This document shows positions 6,783 to 15,686 of a stretch of DNA of 64,000 nucleotides, piece after piece; positions within the stretch are counted from its first letter, which is position 1; each line of letters starts with the position of its first letter. Location: assembly GCF_900182635.1 (NCBI RefSeq), contig NZ_FXTD01000009.1:1-64000 (forward strand), read 5' to 3'. Source of the DNA: Halorubrum cibi (lineage in GTDB: Archaea; Halobacteriota; Halobacteria; Halobacteriales; Haloferacaceae). The notes under the pieces are model-generated. The model did not search any database. It was not told the origin of the DNA and saw nothing but the letters and a program-made list of their open reading frames with translations. A program made the translations under genes and the position numbers.

Positions 6783-7702
6783 CGGGCCACCTCCGCCCCG
6801 CCGACGCGCAGTTTCGCACAGAAGAACCCGCCCGTGTCGTTGTGGTGCGGGTACACCCGATGGCCGCGCGTCACGCTGTCGTCGTACGTCTCGCCGTCCC
6901 ACTCGGTCACTCCGGGAGCCGTCTCGAGCGGGAGGTCGAATTCGACGATCTCGCAGTCCTCGGTCGCGAGCGCGTGATCGAGGACCGCCTCGTTCTCCTC
7001 GGGCGCGAACGTACACGTCGAGTAGACCACGGTCCCGCCGGGGCGGGTCGCCTGGATCGCGCGCGTCAGGATCCCCTTCTGGATCCCGGCGACGCCGTGG
7101 ACGTGATCGAGGGTCCACTCCTCCAGCACGTCCGGGTTCTTCCGGCAGGTCCCCTCACACGAGCAGGGCGCGTCGACCAGCGCGCGGTCGAACGCGTCGA
7201 ACGCGAGCGGCTTCAGGGAGAAGTTGCGGGCGTCCTGGTTCGTGACTATCGCGTTCGTCACCCCGAGGCGTTCGGCGTTGTGTCGCAACGCCGAGAGGCG
7301 GCCGAGGTTGTTGTCGTTGGCGACGACGGTTCCCTCGTCGTCCATCAGGTCCGCGATCTGTGTCGTCTTGCTGCCCGGAGCCGCACACGCGTCCCAGACG
7401 CGGTCGCCCGGCCGTGGGTCGAGCGCCAGCGCGGGGAGCGCCGAGACCTCCTCCTGGCCGTGCGTCCAGCCGTGCGCGTGCGGCCAGTTCCCTCCGGGGT
7501 TCCCGTCCGGGAGCCGGAAGATCCCGTCGTGCCAGCCGACCGGCTCGTGGGCGACGCCCGCCGCCTCGAACGCCTCGCGGACGCGGTCCGGCGAGGCCTT
7601 GATCCCGTTCGTGCGGACGACGGAGGGGAGGGGCCGGTCGCAGGCCGCCCGGAACGCGTCGACGTCGTCGACGAGGGGCTCGTACCGGTCGAGCGGGTTC
7701 AT
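6779..7702 (-). CDS. NOP2/Sun (RsmB/Trm4-like) RNA cytosine-C5 methyltransferase
   Basis: 307 residues. The Rossmann core begins near 99 with the SAM-binding sequence VWDACAAPGSKTTQ. The family's two cysteines are present: DAPCSCEGTC (motif IV, Cys180) and STCTFAPEENE (motif VI, Cys230, the likely covalent nucleophile). The enzyme transfers a methyl group from SAM to C5 of cytosine in tRNA or rRNA. It lacks the C-terminal PUA-like domain of many relatives; that part is coded by the coupled downstream gene. Which nucleotide is modified cannot be told from sequence. Confidence -1.
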   Translation of the reverse strand: MNPLDRYEPLVDDVDAFRAACDRPLPSVVRTNGIKASPDRVREAFEAAGVAHEPVGWHDGIFRLPDGNPGGNWPHAHGWTHGQEEVSALPALALDPRPGDRVWDACAAPGSKTTQIADLMDDEGTVVANDNNLGRLSALRHNAERLGVTNAIVTNQDARNFSLKPLAFDAFDRALVDAPCSCEGTCRKNPDVLEEWTLDHVHGVAGIQKGILTRAIQATRPGGTVVYSTCTFAPEENEAVLDHALATEDCEIVEFDLPLETAPGVTEWDGETYDDSVTRGHRVYPHHNDTGGFFCAKLRVGGAEVAR

Positions 7703-7839
7703 GGCCTCCCTTCCGTGCCGGACGGTTAGTCGGTTTCGGGTCGACCGCGGTGCGGTCTGGAATCCGTGCGGCGTCCCGTGTCCGACCGGGATCGGAATCC
7801 ACGCCTACCTTTAGGTCGCCCGGCGTCGTACCGCCGGGC

Positions 7840-8580
7840 ATGGCGCGAATATCCGTTCTCGACGAGGCGGTGTCGCTCTCGGAGCCGACGCTGGTCGAGG
7901 GGTTCCCCGGCGTCGGGCTCGTCGGCAAGATCGCGACCGACCACATGATCGACGCGCACGGGATGGTCCACTACGCGAACGTCCACTGCGACGGGCTCCC
8001 GCCGGTCGCCGTCTACCTAGAGTCGGACTCGGCGGCGACGACGCCGGTGCGGCTGTACGCGGACCCGGAGCGCGACCTCGTCGCGCTCCGCAGCGACGTG
8101 CCGGTCCACCCGAGCGCCGCCGCCGAGGTCGCGAACTGCCTCGACGGCTGGCTCGACGAGACCGGAACCTTCCCCGTGTTCCTCTCGGGGCTCGGCCGCG
8201 AGAAGGACGAGGAGCCGCCGGCGCTGTACGGGATCGCGACCGGCAACGGCAGTGACGCGCTTTCGCGCGCGGAGGTGTCGGACCCGCCGGAGGCCGGGCT
8301 CGTCTCCGGGCCGACCGGCGCGATGCTCGCGTCGTCGCTGGAGCGCGATCGCGACGCGGTCGGACTGATCGTCGAGTCCGACCCGCAGTTCCCCGACCCC
8401 GAGGCCGCGCGGATCCTCATCCGCGACGGGATCGATCCCATCGCCGGAACGGAGACGCCGACCGACGGCCTCGTCGACCAGGCGACGGAGATCCGCGACG
8501 CGAAACAGCAGCTCGCCGAACGGATGCGGCAGGCGACCGAGGAGAGCACGCAGGCGGAGCCGCTGAAGATGTTCCAGTAA
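7840..8580 (+). CDS. PAC2 family protein (proteasome-assembly-chaperone-like)
   Basis: 246 residues from the ATG at 7840. The opening LVEGFPGVGLVGKIATDHMI and the central LSGLGR and GLVSGPTGAMLAS segments are characteristic of archaeal PAC2 (PF09754) proteins. Eukaryotic PAC2 helps assemble proteasome alpha rings; archaeal homologues can bind the proteasome, but this has not been shown for this subgroup. The C-terminal 35 residues form a charged helix ending LKMFQ, and such C-terminal tails are sometimes used for proteasome docking. No proteasome gene is nearby. Confidence -1.
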   Translation: MARISVLDEAVSLSEPTLVEGFPGVGLVGKIATDHMIDAHGMVHYANVHCDGLPPVAVYLESDSAATTPVRLYADPERDLVALRSDVPVHPSAAAEVANCLDGWLDETGTFPVFLSGLGREKDEEPPALYGIATGNGSDALSRAEVSDPPEAGLVSGPTGAMLASSLERDRDAVGLIVESDPQFPDPEAARILIRDGIDPIAGTETPTDGLVDQATEIRDAKQQLAERMRQATEESTQAEPLKMFQ

Positions 8581-8585
8581 CGCCG

Positions 8586-9980
8586 TCAGTCGTCGCCTTC
8601 GACGTCCTCGTCCGCCGAACCGCCAGGTCCGGTGGAGGCCACTGCGTGGTCCCCCTCCAACTCGTCGAGGATCGGCCGGTACTTGAGCTGTATCTCGTCC
8701 CACTCGCGGTCGGGGTCGGAGTCACCGACGAGCCCGACGCCGGCGAAGAGGGTGGCCCGGTCGGGCGTCGCGACGGCGGAGCGGATCGCGACCGCGAACG
8801 CGCCGTTGCCGGCGGCGTCGATCCAGCCGACGGGGGCCGCGTACCATCCGCGGTCGAACGGCTCCGTCTCGTGGATCGTCTCGAGGGCGCGGTCCGGCGG
8901 GAGGCCGCCGACCGCCGGCGTCGGGTGGAGCGCCTCGACGAGCTCGAGCACGTGCCGGTCCGCGTCCAGCTCCGCGGTGATCGGCGTGTGGAGGTGTTGA
9001 ACCGTCGCGAGCCGCCGGACGCGACGCTCGCCGGACGAGATGGAGGCGGCGTACGGCTCCAGCTGGTCGCGCACCGTCTCCGCGACGAGCTCGTGTTCGT
9101 GGACGTTCTTCGCGTCGGCGAGCAGCTCCTCGGCGAGCCACTCGTCCTCCGCGGGCGTCTCGCCCCGGCCGGTCGTCCCGGCGAGCGCGTCCGTCTCGAC
9201 GGTCCGGCCGCGCAGCGAGACGAGCCGCTCGGGCGTCGCGCCGAAGAAGACGCTCCCGCCGTCGTCAGGCTCGAAACAGTAGCGGTGACAGTCGGGGTAC
9301 TTCCCGGCGAGCCGCTCGAGCGTCGCCGCGCGGGGGAACTCGGTTTCGAGGTCCGCCTCCAGCGCCTGCGCGAGCACCACCTTTCGCAGCTCGCCCTCGC
9401 CGATCCGGTCGAGCGCGGCGGTGACGCTCTCGCGCCAGGCCGTCCGGCTCGTGGTTCGGCGCTGCTCGCGGATCCCCGGTCGAGGGGGTCGCGGGCCGTC
9501 CGCCGGTCGGCCCGACAGCCGGTCGATCTCCCGGTCCAGCCGACGCTCGACCGCCGCCGGCGACGCGTCCGATCCGGCGTCCGTCACCGTGAGCCAGGTC
9601 CCGTTGCCGGCGAACGTGACCTGAACCCGAGGGAGGACGAACCGCGCCTCCGGAAACGGCTCCCACGGGTCGCCGGCACAGGCCCCCTCGTGGAAGGCGA
9701 ACCCGCCGAACACGCGCGGCCGAGCCGCCTCCGTTCCTGCGTGGACGTCCCCGGAGTCGAACAGGTCGTCGGTCGCCTCGCGGATCGCCGCGAATCGGTC
9801 GGCCCCGCTCGCCGTCAGCGTCGCGGCCGCGCCACCGGCGAGAACGAGGGCGTCGTCGGGGGCGCTCCAGACCGTCCGCGGCGTCGGGAGCGCGTCGAAC
9901 GCCGCCGCGAACGCGGGCGGATCGACCGCGGTCGTGCGGCTGACGAGCGTCGGCGACGACGTCGAACGCGCCGGTTCCAT
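8586..9980 (-). CDS. menF: Isochorismate synthase
   Basis: 464 residues from the ATG at 9980. The C-terminal chorismate-utilising domain has FFGATPERLVSLRG, DALAGTTGRG, the ADAKNVHEHELV helix, VQHLHTPITAEL and LHPTPAVGGLPPDRAL, all signature segments of MenF/EntC/DhbC isochorismate synthases. The enzyme converts chorismate to isochorismate, the first committed step of menaquinone synthesis. MenE is coded at 16152-18311, but the remaining men genes are outside the window. A TATA-like CTTAAG (10005-10010) lies about 27 bases before the start, giving a nearly leaderless transcript. The N-terminal 150 residues are less conserved, as usual. Confidence -1.
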   Translation of the reverse strand: MEPARSTSSPTLVSRTTAVDPPAFAAAFDALPTPRTVWSAPDDALVLAGGAAATLTASGADRFAAIREATDDLFDSGDVHAGTEAARPRVFGGFAFHEGACAGDPWEPFPEARFVLPRVQVTFAGNGTWLTVTDAGSDASPAAVERRLDREIDRLSGRPADGPRPPRPGIREQRRTTSRTAWRESVTAALDRIGEGELRKVVLAQALEADLETEFPRAATLERLAGKYPDCHRYCFEPDDGGSVFFGATPERLVSLRGRTVETDALAGTTGRGETPAEDEWLAEELLADAKNVHEHELVAETVRDQLEPYAASISSGERRVRRLATVQHLHTPITAELDADRHVLELVEALHPTPAVGGLPPDRALETIHETEPFDRGWYAAPVGWIDAAGNGAFAVAIRSAVATPDRATLFAGVGLVGDSDPDREWDEIQLKYRPILDELEGDHAVASTGPGGSADEDVEGDD

Positions 9981-10083
9981 TGAAACGAGTTCGGGACCGG
10001 AGGCTCTTAAGCGTGTCAACTCCCCCCGCGTCCGGGCGGGCCGCGAGTCGGACGTGGGGGTCCTACCGCACTGCGGAGATCCG

Positions 10084-10719
10084 CTAACTGTACCGCTCCT
10101 CGTTCCAGGGGTTCGCGGTGTCGCTGTAGCCGCGCTTCTCCCAGTAACCCAGTTCGCGCTCGGTCAGGAACTCGACGCCGGAGACCCACTTCGCCCCCTT
10201 GTAGGCGTACTTGTGGGGCGTGACGACGCGGAGCGGGCCGCCGTGGTCCGACGGGAGCTCCTCGCCGCCGTATTCGTGCGCGAAGAGGACGCCGTCGCGA
10301 GCGCACTCCGACAGCGGCAGGTCGGTCGTGTAGCCGTCGAGCGCGTGGAACATGACGTGTTCGGCGTCCTCGCGGACCCCCGCACGCTCGACTATCTCGG
10401 CGAACTCGACGCCGGTGAACTCACAGTCGAACTTGCTCCAACCGGTGACGCAGTGGAAGTCCTGCCGCTGGGTGACCGCGGGAAGGTCCTTTACCGCCTC
10501 GAGCGACAGCGAGAGCGGCTTGTCGACGGCGCCCCACACCTCGAAGGACTCGTCTGGTCCCCACGAGGGCGTCCCGCTCTTCGAGAGCACCGGAAACCGG
10601 TCCGTTTCCCGCTGTCCCGGCGGGAGCCGGTCGTCGCCGTACTCGCGGTAGAGGCCGGTGAGGTCCTCGATACCGTCGGCCGCGGAGTTCTCACCCTCGT
10701 CCACCCGTGTCTCGGTCAT
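10084..10719 (-). CDS. Sulfite-oxidase-like molybdopterin-binding protein
   Basis: 211 residues. The region 55-190 is the oxidoreductase molybdopterin-binding fold: FEVWGAVDKPLSLSLEAV, then DFHCVTGWSKFDCEFTGV with Cys90 as the expected molybdenum ligand, VMFHALDGYTTDLPL, and GGPLRVVTPHKYAYKGAKWV. The family oxidises sulfite or reduces oxidised methionine (MsrP type). There is no signal peptide or membrane partner, so this member is probably cytoplasmic, and its substrate is unknown. It should depend on the molybdopterin pathway, of which moaA lies at 38643-39647. Confidence -1.
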   Translation of the reverse strand: MTETRVDEGENSAADGIEDLTGLYREYGDDRLPPGQRETDRFPVLSKSGTPSWGPDESFEVWGAVDKPLSLSLEAVKDLPAVTQRQDFHCVTGWSKFDCEFTGVEFAEIVERAGVREDAEHVMFHALDGYTTDLPLSECARDGVLFAHEYGGEELPSDHGGPLRVVTPHKYAYKGAKWVSGVEFLTERELGYWEKRGYSDTANPWNEERYS

Positions 10720-10869
10720 GCTCCCGGTACGGACTCGGGAAACGTATGGGTACCGTTCGGACGCCGCCGAAGTGGTTTCGGAAACGCCGCACTGATACTG
10801 TGTGATACGAAAATTTCGTTTCGAAAGCAAACAGATCGAGTTTCGAATCACCCGATATTCGACGCTACA

Positions 10870-10877
10870 TTTATATA
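10870..10877 (+). promoter_or_regulatory. TATA box of the small CopG-like gene
   Basis: TTTATATA centred about 32 bases before the ATG at 10906, inside an A+T-rich island (10800-10890). The spacing gives a leader of only a few bases. Confidence -1.
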
Positions 10878-10905
10878 CACTATCCTGTTAGACGCGGCCA
10901 AGAGA

Positions 10906-11121
10906 ATGCCACGGGTGAAGATAACCGTCCCGGAACACTTGGAGATGCAGATCACACAGATGGTGGAACAGGGCGAATTCCTCAACCGCGAGGAGGCGGT
11001 CGAGGAGCTCCTCTCGACCGGAATCAAGGCGTACAAGACGAGCGGGCCCATGGAGGACGACGACTCCGGCGGGTTCGAGGACGAGGGGATGATGGGCCAC
11101 GAGGACGAGTACGTCTTCTGA
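10906..11121 (+). CDS. Small ribbon-helix-helix (CopG-like) protein
   Basis: 71 residues. Residues 1-45 fit a ribbon-helix-helix fold: strand MPRVKITVPEHLE, helix MQITQMVEQGEF, then NREEAVEELLSTGIKAY. The last 25 residues are acidic and Met/Gly-containing. Such proteins are DNA-binding dimers; the target is unknown. The gene stands alone with its own strong TATA box. Confidence -1.
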   Translation: MPRVKITVPEHLEMQITQMVEQGEFLNREEAVEELLSTGIKAYKTSGPMEDDDSGGFEDEGMMGHEDEYVF

Positions 11122-11224
11122 GTCCCTCCGTCGCGACGACCGATCGCGAGACCCGGTTCACTCGCCGATCCGTGCGTAACACCCGCAACAATCCTTAAAC
11201 CGCCTCGGACACGTATTCCGCATC

Positions 11225-11503
11225 ATGCACAAGGACGAACTGCTCGAACTCCACGAACAGATGGTGACGATCATGGAACACTTCCGGGCACAGGAGACCG
11301 TCGACGAGGGGCTCTTCGACCCGTACGACGAGCTCGACGTCGACCCCTCGCACGTCCACAAGTCCAAGAGCGAGCACAAACACGCCGTGTTCGTGCTCGG
11401 CAACGCCTTAGCGAACGCGATGAGCGAGGACGAGTTCTCGCCCGCGGGCCGGGTCGGCAAGCGGATGAAGGAACTCGCCGACGACGCCGAGAACAAGATC
11501 TGA
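11225..11503 (+). CDS. UPF0058 family protein
   Basis: 92 residues, matching the archaeal UPF0058 family along its length: MHKDELLELHEQMVTIMEHF, then a linker rich in His and Lys (HVHKSKSEHKHAVFVLGNAL) and a C-terminal helix. All-helical, soluble and conserved in Euryarchaeota; function unknown. CTTAAAC at 11194-11200 provides a TATA element about 28 bases before the ATG, so the message is essentially leaderless. Confidence -1.
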   Translation: MHKDELLELHEQMVTIMEHFRAQETVDEGLFDPYDELDVDPSHVHKSKSEHKHAVFVLGNALANAMSEDEFSPAGRVGKRMKELADDAENKI

Positions 11504-11591
11504 GCGGGCTCCCGGAGTAACCGAACCCGACGCGGCCGTCCGACCGCGCCGACCCGCGAATTGATATGCGATGGGTCGCTGTAGTGGGTGT

Positions 11592-13307
11592 ATGGCCCTC
11601 GAGGCGTTGCCGGTCGACGCCGTCCACCTGCTGGTCGCGGGCGCGGCGGCGACCGTCGCGCTCGCGGCGGTGTACGCCTCCGACCGCCCCGCCGGGTCGT
11701 GGGGACGACGGCTCCGCTCGCGGCTGCTGCTCGGCGTTCCGTGGGGGACGCTCGTCGCCGTCGGATTCGTGATCGGCGTCTACCTCTTCGTCCAGAGCGG
11801 GATCGAGAACCCGAACCGCCCGGTCGTGATCCCGTTTCGCGCGTGGTCGTACTTCTACCCGGAGGGGATGCTCTGGGCGGGCTTCTCACACGCGAGCCGC
11901 GGGCACGTCACCGGCAACCTGCTGTCCACGCTCGTCGCGGGGTCGCTCGCGGAGTACGCGTACGGCCACTTCCCGCGCGAGCGTGGGCGAGAGACGTTCG
12001 GATCGCTTCTGGAGAACCCGTACGTCCGGGCATTCTGTGTCGTCCCCGGCGCGATACTGGCGTTCGGAGTCGTCTCCTCGCTCTTCGCGCTCGGGCCGGT
12101 GATCGGCTTCTCGGGTGTCGTCTTCGCTTTGTGGGGGTTCGCGCTCGTTCACTACCCGATCGGCACGGTCGCGTCGCTGACGGCCGTGACCCTCGTAAGC
12201 GTCGTCTACGAGACGGTCCGGACGCCGGTGGAGATCGCGGAGGCGACCCCCTCGTTCGGCCCGCCGGGCTGGGCGAACATCGCGATCCAGGGGCACGCGC
12301 TCGGGCTGATCGCCGGCGCGCTCGTCGGCGTCTGGCTCCTCCGGCGGCGATCCGTCTCGATCGGCCGCCCCGTCCACTCGCACGCCTCGGCGCTCGTCGT
12401 CTTCGCCGCCGCGTTACTGTTCGGCGCGTCGCGCCGGCTGTGGGCGGTCTACTGGTATCTGGGCAACCAGCGGTACGAGCTGTACCGCGCGCTGGGGCTC
12501 GCCGGCGTCCTCGCGCTCGCCGCGGTCGTCGCCGTCGCGGTCGCGGGTCTCGAACGGCCGGTTCGCCCGGCGAGCGCGGTACCGAACCCGCGAACGATAC
12601 GCGAGAGCGTCGCGTCGGCGACGCCAGCGGCGGTCGGACTGTTCCTGCTCGTCGCCGCGTTCGCGGCCGTCGCCGGCCCCGCGGTCGTCCCCAACCTCGT
12701 CGCGGTCGACGAGGCGGGCCTTCCGGGCGACCCGATCGAGGTCGACGGGTACGAGGTGACCTACGCCGAGAACGTCGAGGACCGGACGGTGAGCGCGGTC
12801 GACGTCGAGGCGTTCGGTCGCTCGACGTCGGTCCGCACCTCGGGAGTGATCGTCGCGAACCCGGACCGAGAGATCTGGACTGCGGCGGTCTCGAAGGGAA
12901 ACCTCGCCTTCTGGGGGTACCGCGCGGTCGACGTGGGCGGGACGGGGTGGCGAGAGACGGTCTGGGTACAGCGCACGGGGTGGGTCGCCAGCGGCGGAAA
13001 CGCCACCTACCGCGTCGACGCGGTGTACGAGGGGAACCGGTCGACGCTGTTCGTGAGCGACCCCGTCCGCGCGGAACCCGTCCTCGACGGCCGGAACGTC
13101 ACGGTCGCGGCCGTCGAGGACGGGTTCGACCTCCGCGTCGCCCACGGGGGCGAAAACGCGACGGCCTCGGTCCCGGCGCGAAACGAGTCGGTGACGCTCC
13201 GCGGCGTCGAGTTCGTCCGCGAGGCGGAGGTGATCTACGCCGAGCGCGGCGATTCGCGAGTTCGGGTCGCCGAGCGGGAGCGGTACGAGGGGCGCGAGCG
13301 GAGCTGA
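11592..13307 (+). CDS. Large rhomboid-family intramembrane protease
   Basis: 571 residues. The rhomboid core is in residues 50-255: GFSHASRGHVTGNLLS (His and Asn of helix 2), IGFSGVVFALWG with catalytic Ser174, and QGHALGLIAG with catalytic His235. The Ser-His dyad is complete, so it should cleave within membrane segments. After the core come at least three more hydrophobic helices (about 260-380), then about 180 residues of beta-rich, probably extracytoplasmic domain with many NxT/NxS sites. That makes it roughly twice the length of a simple rhomboid. Start ATG at 11592 chosen because it precedes the first hydrophobic helix closely. Its substrate is unknown. Confidence -1.
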   Translation: MALEALPVDAVHLLVAGAAATVALAAVYASDRPAGSWGRRLRSRLLLGVPWGTLVAVGFVIGVYLFVQSGIENPNRPVVIPFRAWSYFYPEGMLWAGFSHASRGHVTGNLLSTLVAGSLAEYAYGHFPRERGRETFGSLLENPYVRAFCVVPGAILAFGVVSSLFALGPVIGFSGVVFALWGFALVHYPIGTVASLTAVTLVSVVYETVRTPVEIAEATPSFGPPGWANIAIQGHALGLIAGALVGVWLLRRRSVSIGRPVHSHASALVVFAAALLFGASRRLWAVYWYLGNQRYELYRALGLAGVLALAAVVAVAVAGLERPVRPASAVPNPRTIRESVASATPAAVGLFLLVAAFAAVAGPAVVPNLVAVDEAGLPGDPIEVDGYEVTYAENVEDRTVSAVDVEAFGRSTSVRTSGVIVANPDREIWTAAVSKGNLAFWGYRAVDVGGTGWRETVWVQRTGWVASGGNATYRVDAVYEGNRSTLFVSDPVRAEPVLDGRNVTVAAVEDGFDLRVAHGGENATASVPARNESVTLRGVEFVREAEVIYAERGDSRVRVAERERYEGRERS

Positions 13308-13338
13308 CGGCGGGCGGAGCGGTCGACGGGAGAGGGCT

Positions 13339-13962
13339 TCACTTCCACTCGATCCGGTACACTTCCACGTCGAGGTCGCGGGAGTCCTCGGCGTGGTGGT
13401 CGAACTGGGCGTCGACCGCGAAGTCGGCCGCGAACGCGTGAGTTACCTCGCCGCCGTTGTCGTCGACGAACGCCTCGAGGAAGTCGCGACTGCCGGCGTT
13501 GTGGACGGAGTAGGAGACGCTCGCGAGGTCGCTCGCGGTCGCGAGGAACGACCGATCCGCGTTGCGATTGCCGTCCTGCGCACCGAACGGCGGGTTCATC
13601 ACGACGGTGACCGGCTCTCGAAAGGTCACCGGCGGTCGCGTCGCATCTCCCTGTACCCAGTGGACCGGGGCGCTCGCGGCGACCCGGCGCTCGTTGTCCC
13701 GTGCGGTGGTCAACGCGGTGCGGTCGAGTTCGACGCCGACGACTCGCGCGGGGCCACGGAGCGCGGCCGCGAGCGCGAACATCCCCGTTCCGGTACCCAG
13801 ATCGAGGACCGTCCGACCGTCGACGTCGCCCTGGAGGTCCGCGAGGTGGACGACGTGCGCGGCGAGGTCCGGCGGAGTGGGGTACTGTTCGAGGGTCGCA
13901 CGGGGATTCTCGAATCCGGCGACGACACCGAGTTTCGTCGCGAGCGAACGCTTCGTCGCCAT
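13339..13962 (-). CDS. METTL5-like N6-adenine RNA methyltransferase
   Basis: 207 residues. It opens with LEQYPTPPDLAAHVVHLA, has the SAM site TVLDLGTGTGMFALAAAL and the catalytic VVMNPPFGAQDGNRNADR. The NPPFG motif marks an amino-methyltransferase, and the order and length match METTL5, which in eukaryotes makes one m6A in 18S rRNA. Archaeal homologues probably modify rRNA too. The gene follows the 138-residue ORF at 13967 with a 4-base gap, so they are likely co-transcribed. No Trm112 gene, the METTL5 partner, is seen here. Confidence -1.
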   Translation of the reverse strand: MATKRSLATKLGVVAGFENPRATLEQYPTPPDLAAHVVHLADLQGDVDGRTVLDLGTGTGMFALAAALRGPARVVGVELDRTALTTARDNERRVAASAPVHWVQGDATRPPVTFREPVTVVMNPPFGAQDGNRNADRSFLATASDLASVSYSVHNAGSRDFLEAFVDDNGGEVTHAFAADFAVDAQFDHHAEDSRDLDVEVYRIEWK

Positions 13963-13966
13963 GCGC

Positions 13967-14383
13967 TCAGGCGGCCGGGCGGTCGGCGTTCGTCGCGGTA
14001 GCGTCGACTCGGACGAACTCGATCCCTTCGCGCCGAGCGCGTTCGGCGAGCGCCGACAGCGTCGGTTCGACGGCGTCGGGGTCCGCCACCTCGTCGAGAC
14101 GGACCTCGATCCGGCCGGCCCCGAGGAATGCGGCCGCGCGGACGAACCCGCGAAGCCGATCGGCCTCCTCGCCGGCGGCGAGCGGACAGTCGTCGGCGAA
14201 ACAGGCGGCGACCGAAAGCGCCGACGGATGGTATCCACGCGCGGAGAGGCCGGATTTGAAATCGCGGAGGTACTCGGGAGCGGTGCTCTCGAGGTCGGCC
14301 GCGTCGACGACGATCGGTTCGATCTCGGCGGGACGACAGCCCTCTATCGCTGCGTCGACCCCGCGTGGCTCCGTGGTGCTCAT
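13967..14383 (-). CDS. Conserved-looking hypothetical protein upstream of the METTL5-like gene
   Basis: 138 residues from the ATG at 14383 (another ATG at 14392 is possible). Soluble, alpha/beta pattern, with an acidic start, LRDFKSGLSARGYHPSALSV, a CFADDCPLAAGEEADRL segment with two close cysteines, and an IEVRLDEV strand. No family recognised with confidence. It is the first gene of the pair with the RNA methyltransferase. The upstream 14393-14450 is A+T-rich and contains the 10-base palindrome AAAAGCTTTT, a reasonable promoter region. Confidence -1.
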   Translation of the reverse strand: MSTTEPRGVDAAIEGCRPAEIEPIVVDAADLESTAPEYLRDFKSGLSARGYHPSALSVAACFADDCPLAAGEEADRLRGFVRAAAFLGAGRIEVRLDEVADPDAVEPTLSALAERARREGIEFVRVDATATNADRPAA

Positions 14384-14630
14384 ACCCGTCATAGTTTCTA
14401 GTTATACAAAAGCTTTTTTGAATGTCTGATAGTAATATATTGGGCATCGACAGTGGCGGTCACGTTTCGTGTTCGGACGACGACGACGGAACCTGGAGAT
14501 CCGTCATCGGTCCCGCATCGTCGATTGCGACGATCCGTGTTTCACGCCCCTCAGAAGGCTTGTAAGGGAGATTTAGGGATTCCATCGGCGTCGATCGATC
14601 GTGTTTTCTATCCAACATCTGTGAAAAAGT

Positions 14631-14638
14631 CTTAAATA
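14631..14638 (+). promoter_or_regulatory. TATA box of the TFB gene
   Basis: CTTAAATA centred 27 bases before the ATG at 14662, so the transcript should be leaderless. The 278-base spacer upstream (14384-14661) is lower in G+C than its surroundings and also carries the promoter of the divergent 13967-14383 gene; I see no further gene in it. Confidence -1.
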
Positions 14639-14661
14639 CGCCAGTGACCAGAAACCTTATA

Positions 14662-15615
14662 ATGGAACGTCCGAGCCGGCAGCGTCAACGGGAGCGGGAC
14701 ACCGAGCGAGAATCGGACGAGGAAGCCATCACTTGCCCCGAGTGTGACTCCGCCGAGATCGTCACCGACGCGGACCAGGAGCTCGTCTGTGAGGACTGTG
14801 GGCTGGTCTTGGACGAACAGACGATCGACCGCGGTCCGGAGTGGCGGGCGTTCAACCACTCCGAGCGGCAGTCGAAGTCCCGCGTCGGCGCGCCGATCAC
14901 GGAGACGATGCACGACAAGGGGCTGACGACGACGATCGACTGGAAGGACAAGGACGCGTACGGTCGGTCGCTCTCCTCGGAGAAGCGCTCGCAGATGCAC
15001 CGGCTGCGGAAGTGGCAGGAGCGAATTCGAACGAAGGACGCGGGCGAGCGCAACCTCCAGTTCGCGCTCTCGGAGATCGACCGGATGGCGAGCGCGCTCG
15101 GCGTTCCCCGATCGGTCCGAGAGGTCGCCTCGGTCATCTATCGACGCGCGCTGAGCGAGGACCTCATCCGCGGCCGGTCCATCGAGGGCGTCTCCACCGC
15201 CGCGCTCTACGCCGCCTGCCGGCAGGAGGGGATCCCCCGCTCGCTCGACGAGGTCGCGGAGGTGTCCCGCGTCCCACAAAAGGAGATCGGTCGAACGTAT
15301 CGGTACATCTCCCAGGAGCTCGGTCTGGAACTCAAGCCGGTCGACCCCAAGCAGTTCGTCCCGCGGTTCGCCTCCTCGCTCGAGCTCAGCGAGGAGGTCC
15401 AGTCGAAGGCGACCGAGATCATCGACGTCTCCGCCGAACAGGGGCTGCTCTCGGGGAAATCGCCGACAGGATTCGCCGCCGCCGCCATCTACGCCGCGTC
15501 GCTTCTGTGTAACGAGAAGAAGACCCAGCGAGAGGTCGCCGACGTCGCGCAGGTCACCGAAGTCACCATCCGAAACCGGTATCAAGAGCAGATCGAGGCG
15601 ATGGGGTTCCGCTAG
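14662..15615 (+). CDS. tfb: Transcription initiation factor TFB
   Basis: 317 residues. An N-terminal zinc ribbon (Cys25, Cys28, Cys43, Cys46 in CPEC...CEDC) recruits RNA polymerase. The B-finger region [16 protein letters not shown] and [18 protein letters not shown] follows, then two cyclin folds (about 115-210 and 215-310) with [18 protein letters not shown] and [13 protein letters not shown], and the recognition helix in [18 protein letters not shown]. It binds TBP and the BRE element and sets the start site. Haloarchaea carry several TFBs; this one looks complete. The ATG at 14662 is preferred to an upstream TTG-type start because of the leaderless TATA spacing. Confidence -1.
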   Translation: MERPSRQRQRERDTERESDEEAITCPECDSAEIVTDADQELVCEDCGLVLDEQTIDRGPEWRAFNHSERQSKSRVGAPITETMHDKGLTTTIDWKDKDAYGRSLSSEKRSQMHRLRKWQERIRTKDAGERNLQFALSEIDRMASALGVPRSVREVASVIYRRALSEDLIRGRSIEGVSTAALYAACRQEGIPRSLDEVAEVSRVPQKEIGRTYRYISQELGLELKPVDPKQFVPRFASSLELSEEVQSKATEIIDVSAEQGLLSGKSPTGFAAAAIYAASLLCNEKKTQREVADVAQVTEVTIRNRYQEQIEAMGFR

Positions 15616-15686
15616 CCGACTCCGACGGGACGGCGGCCGCCGGAGGATCGGGTTTTTAATCGACACCCGGCGTAGCGTCCGGTGAG

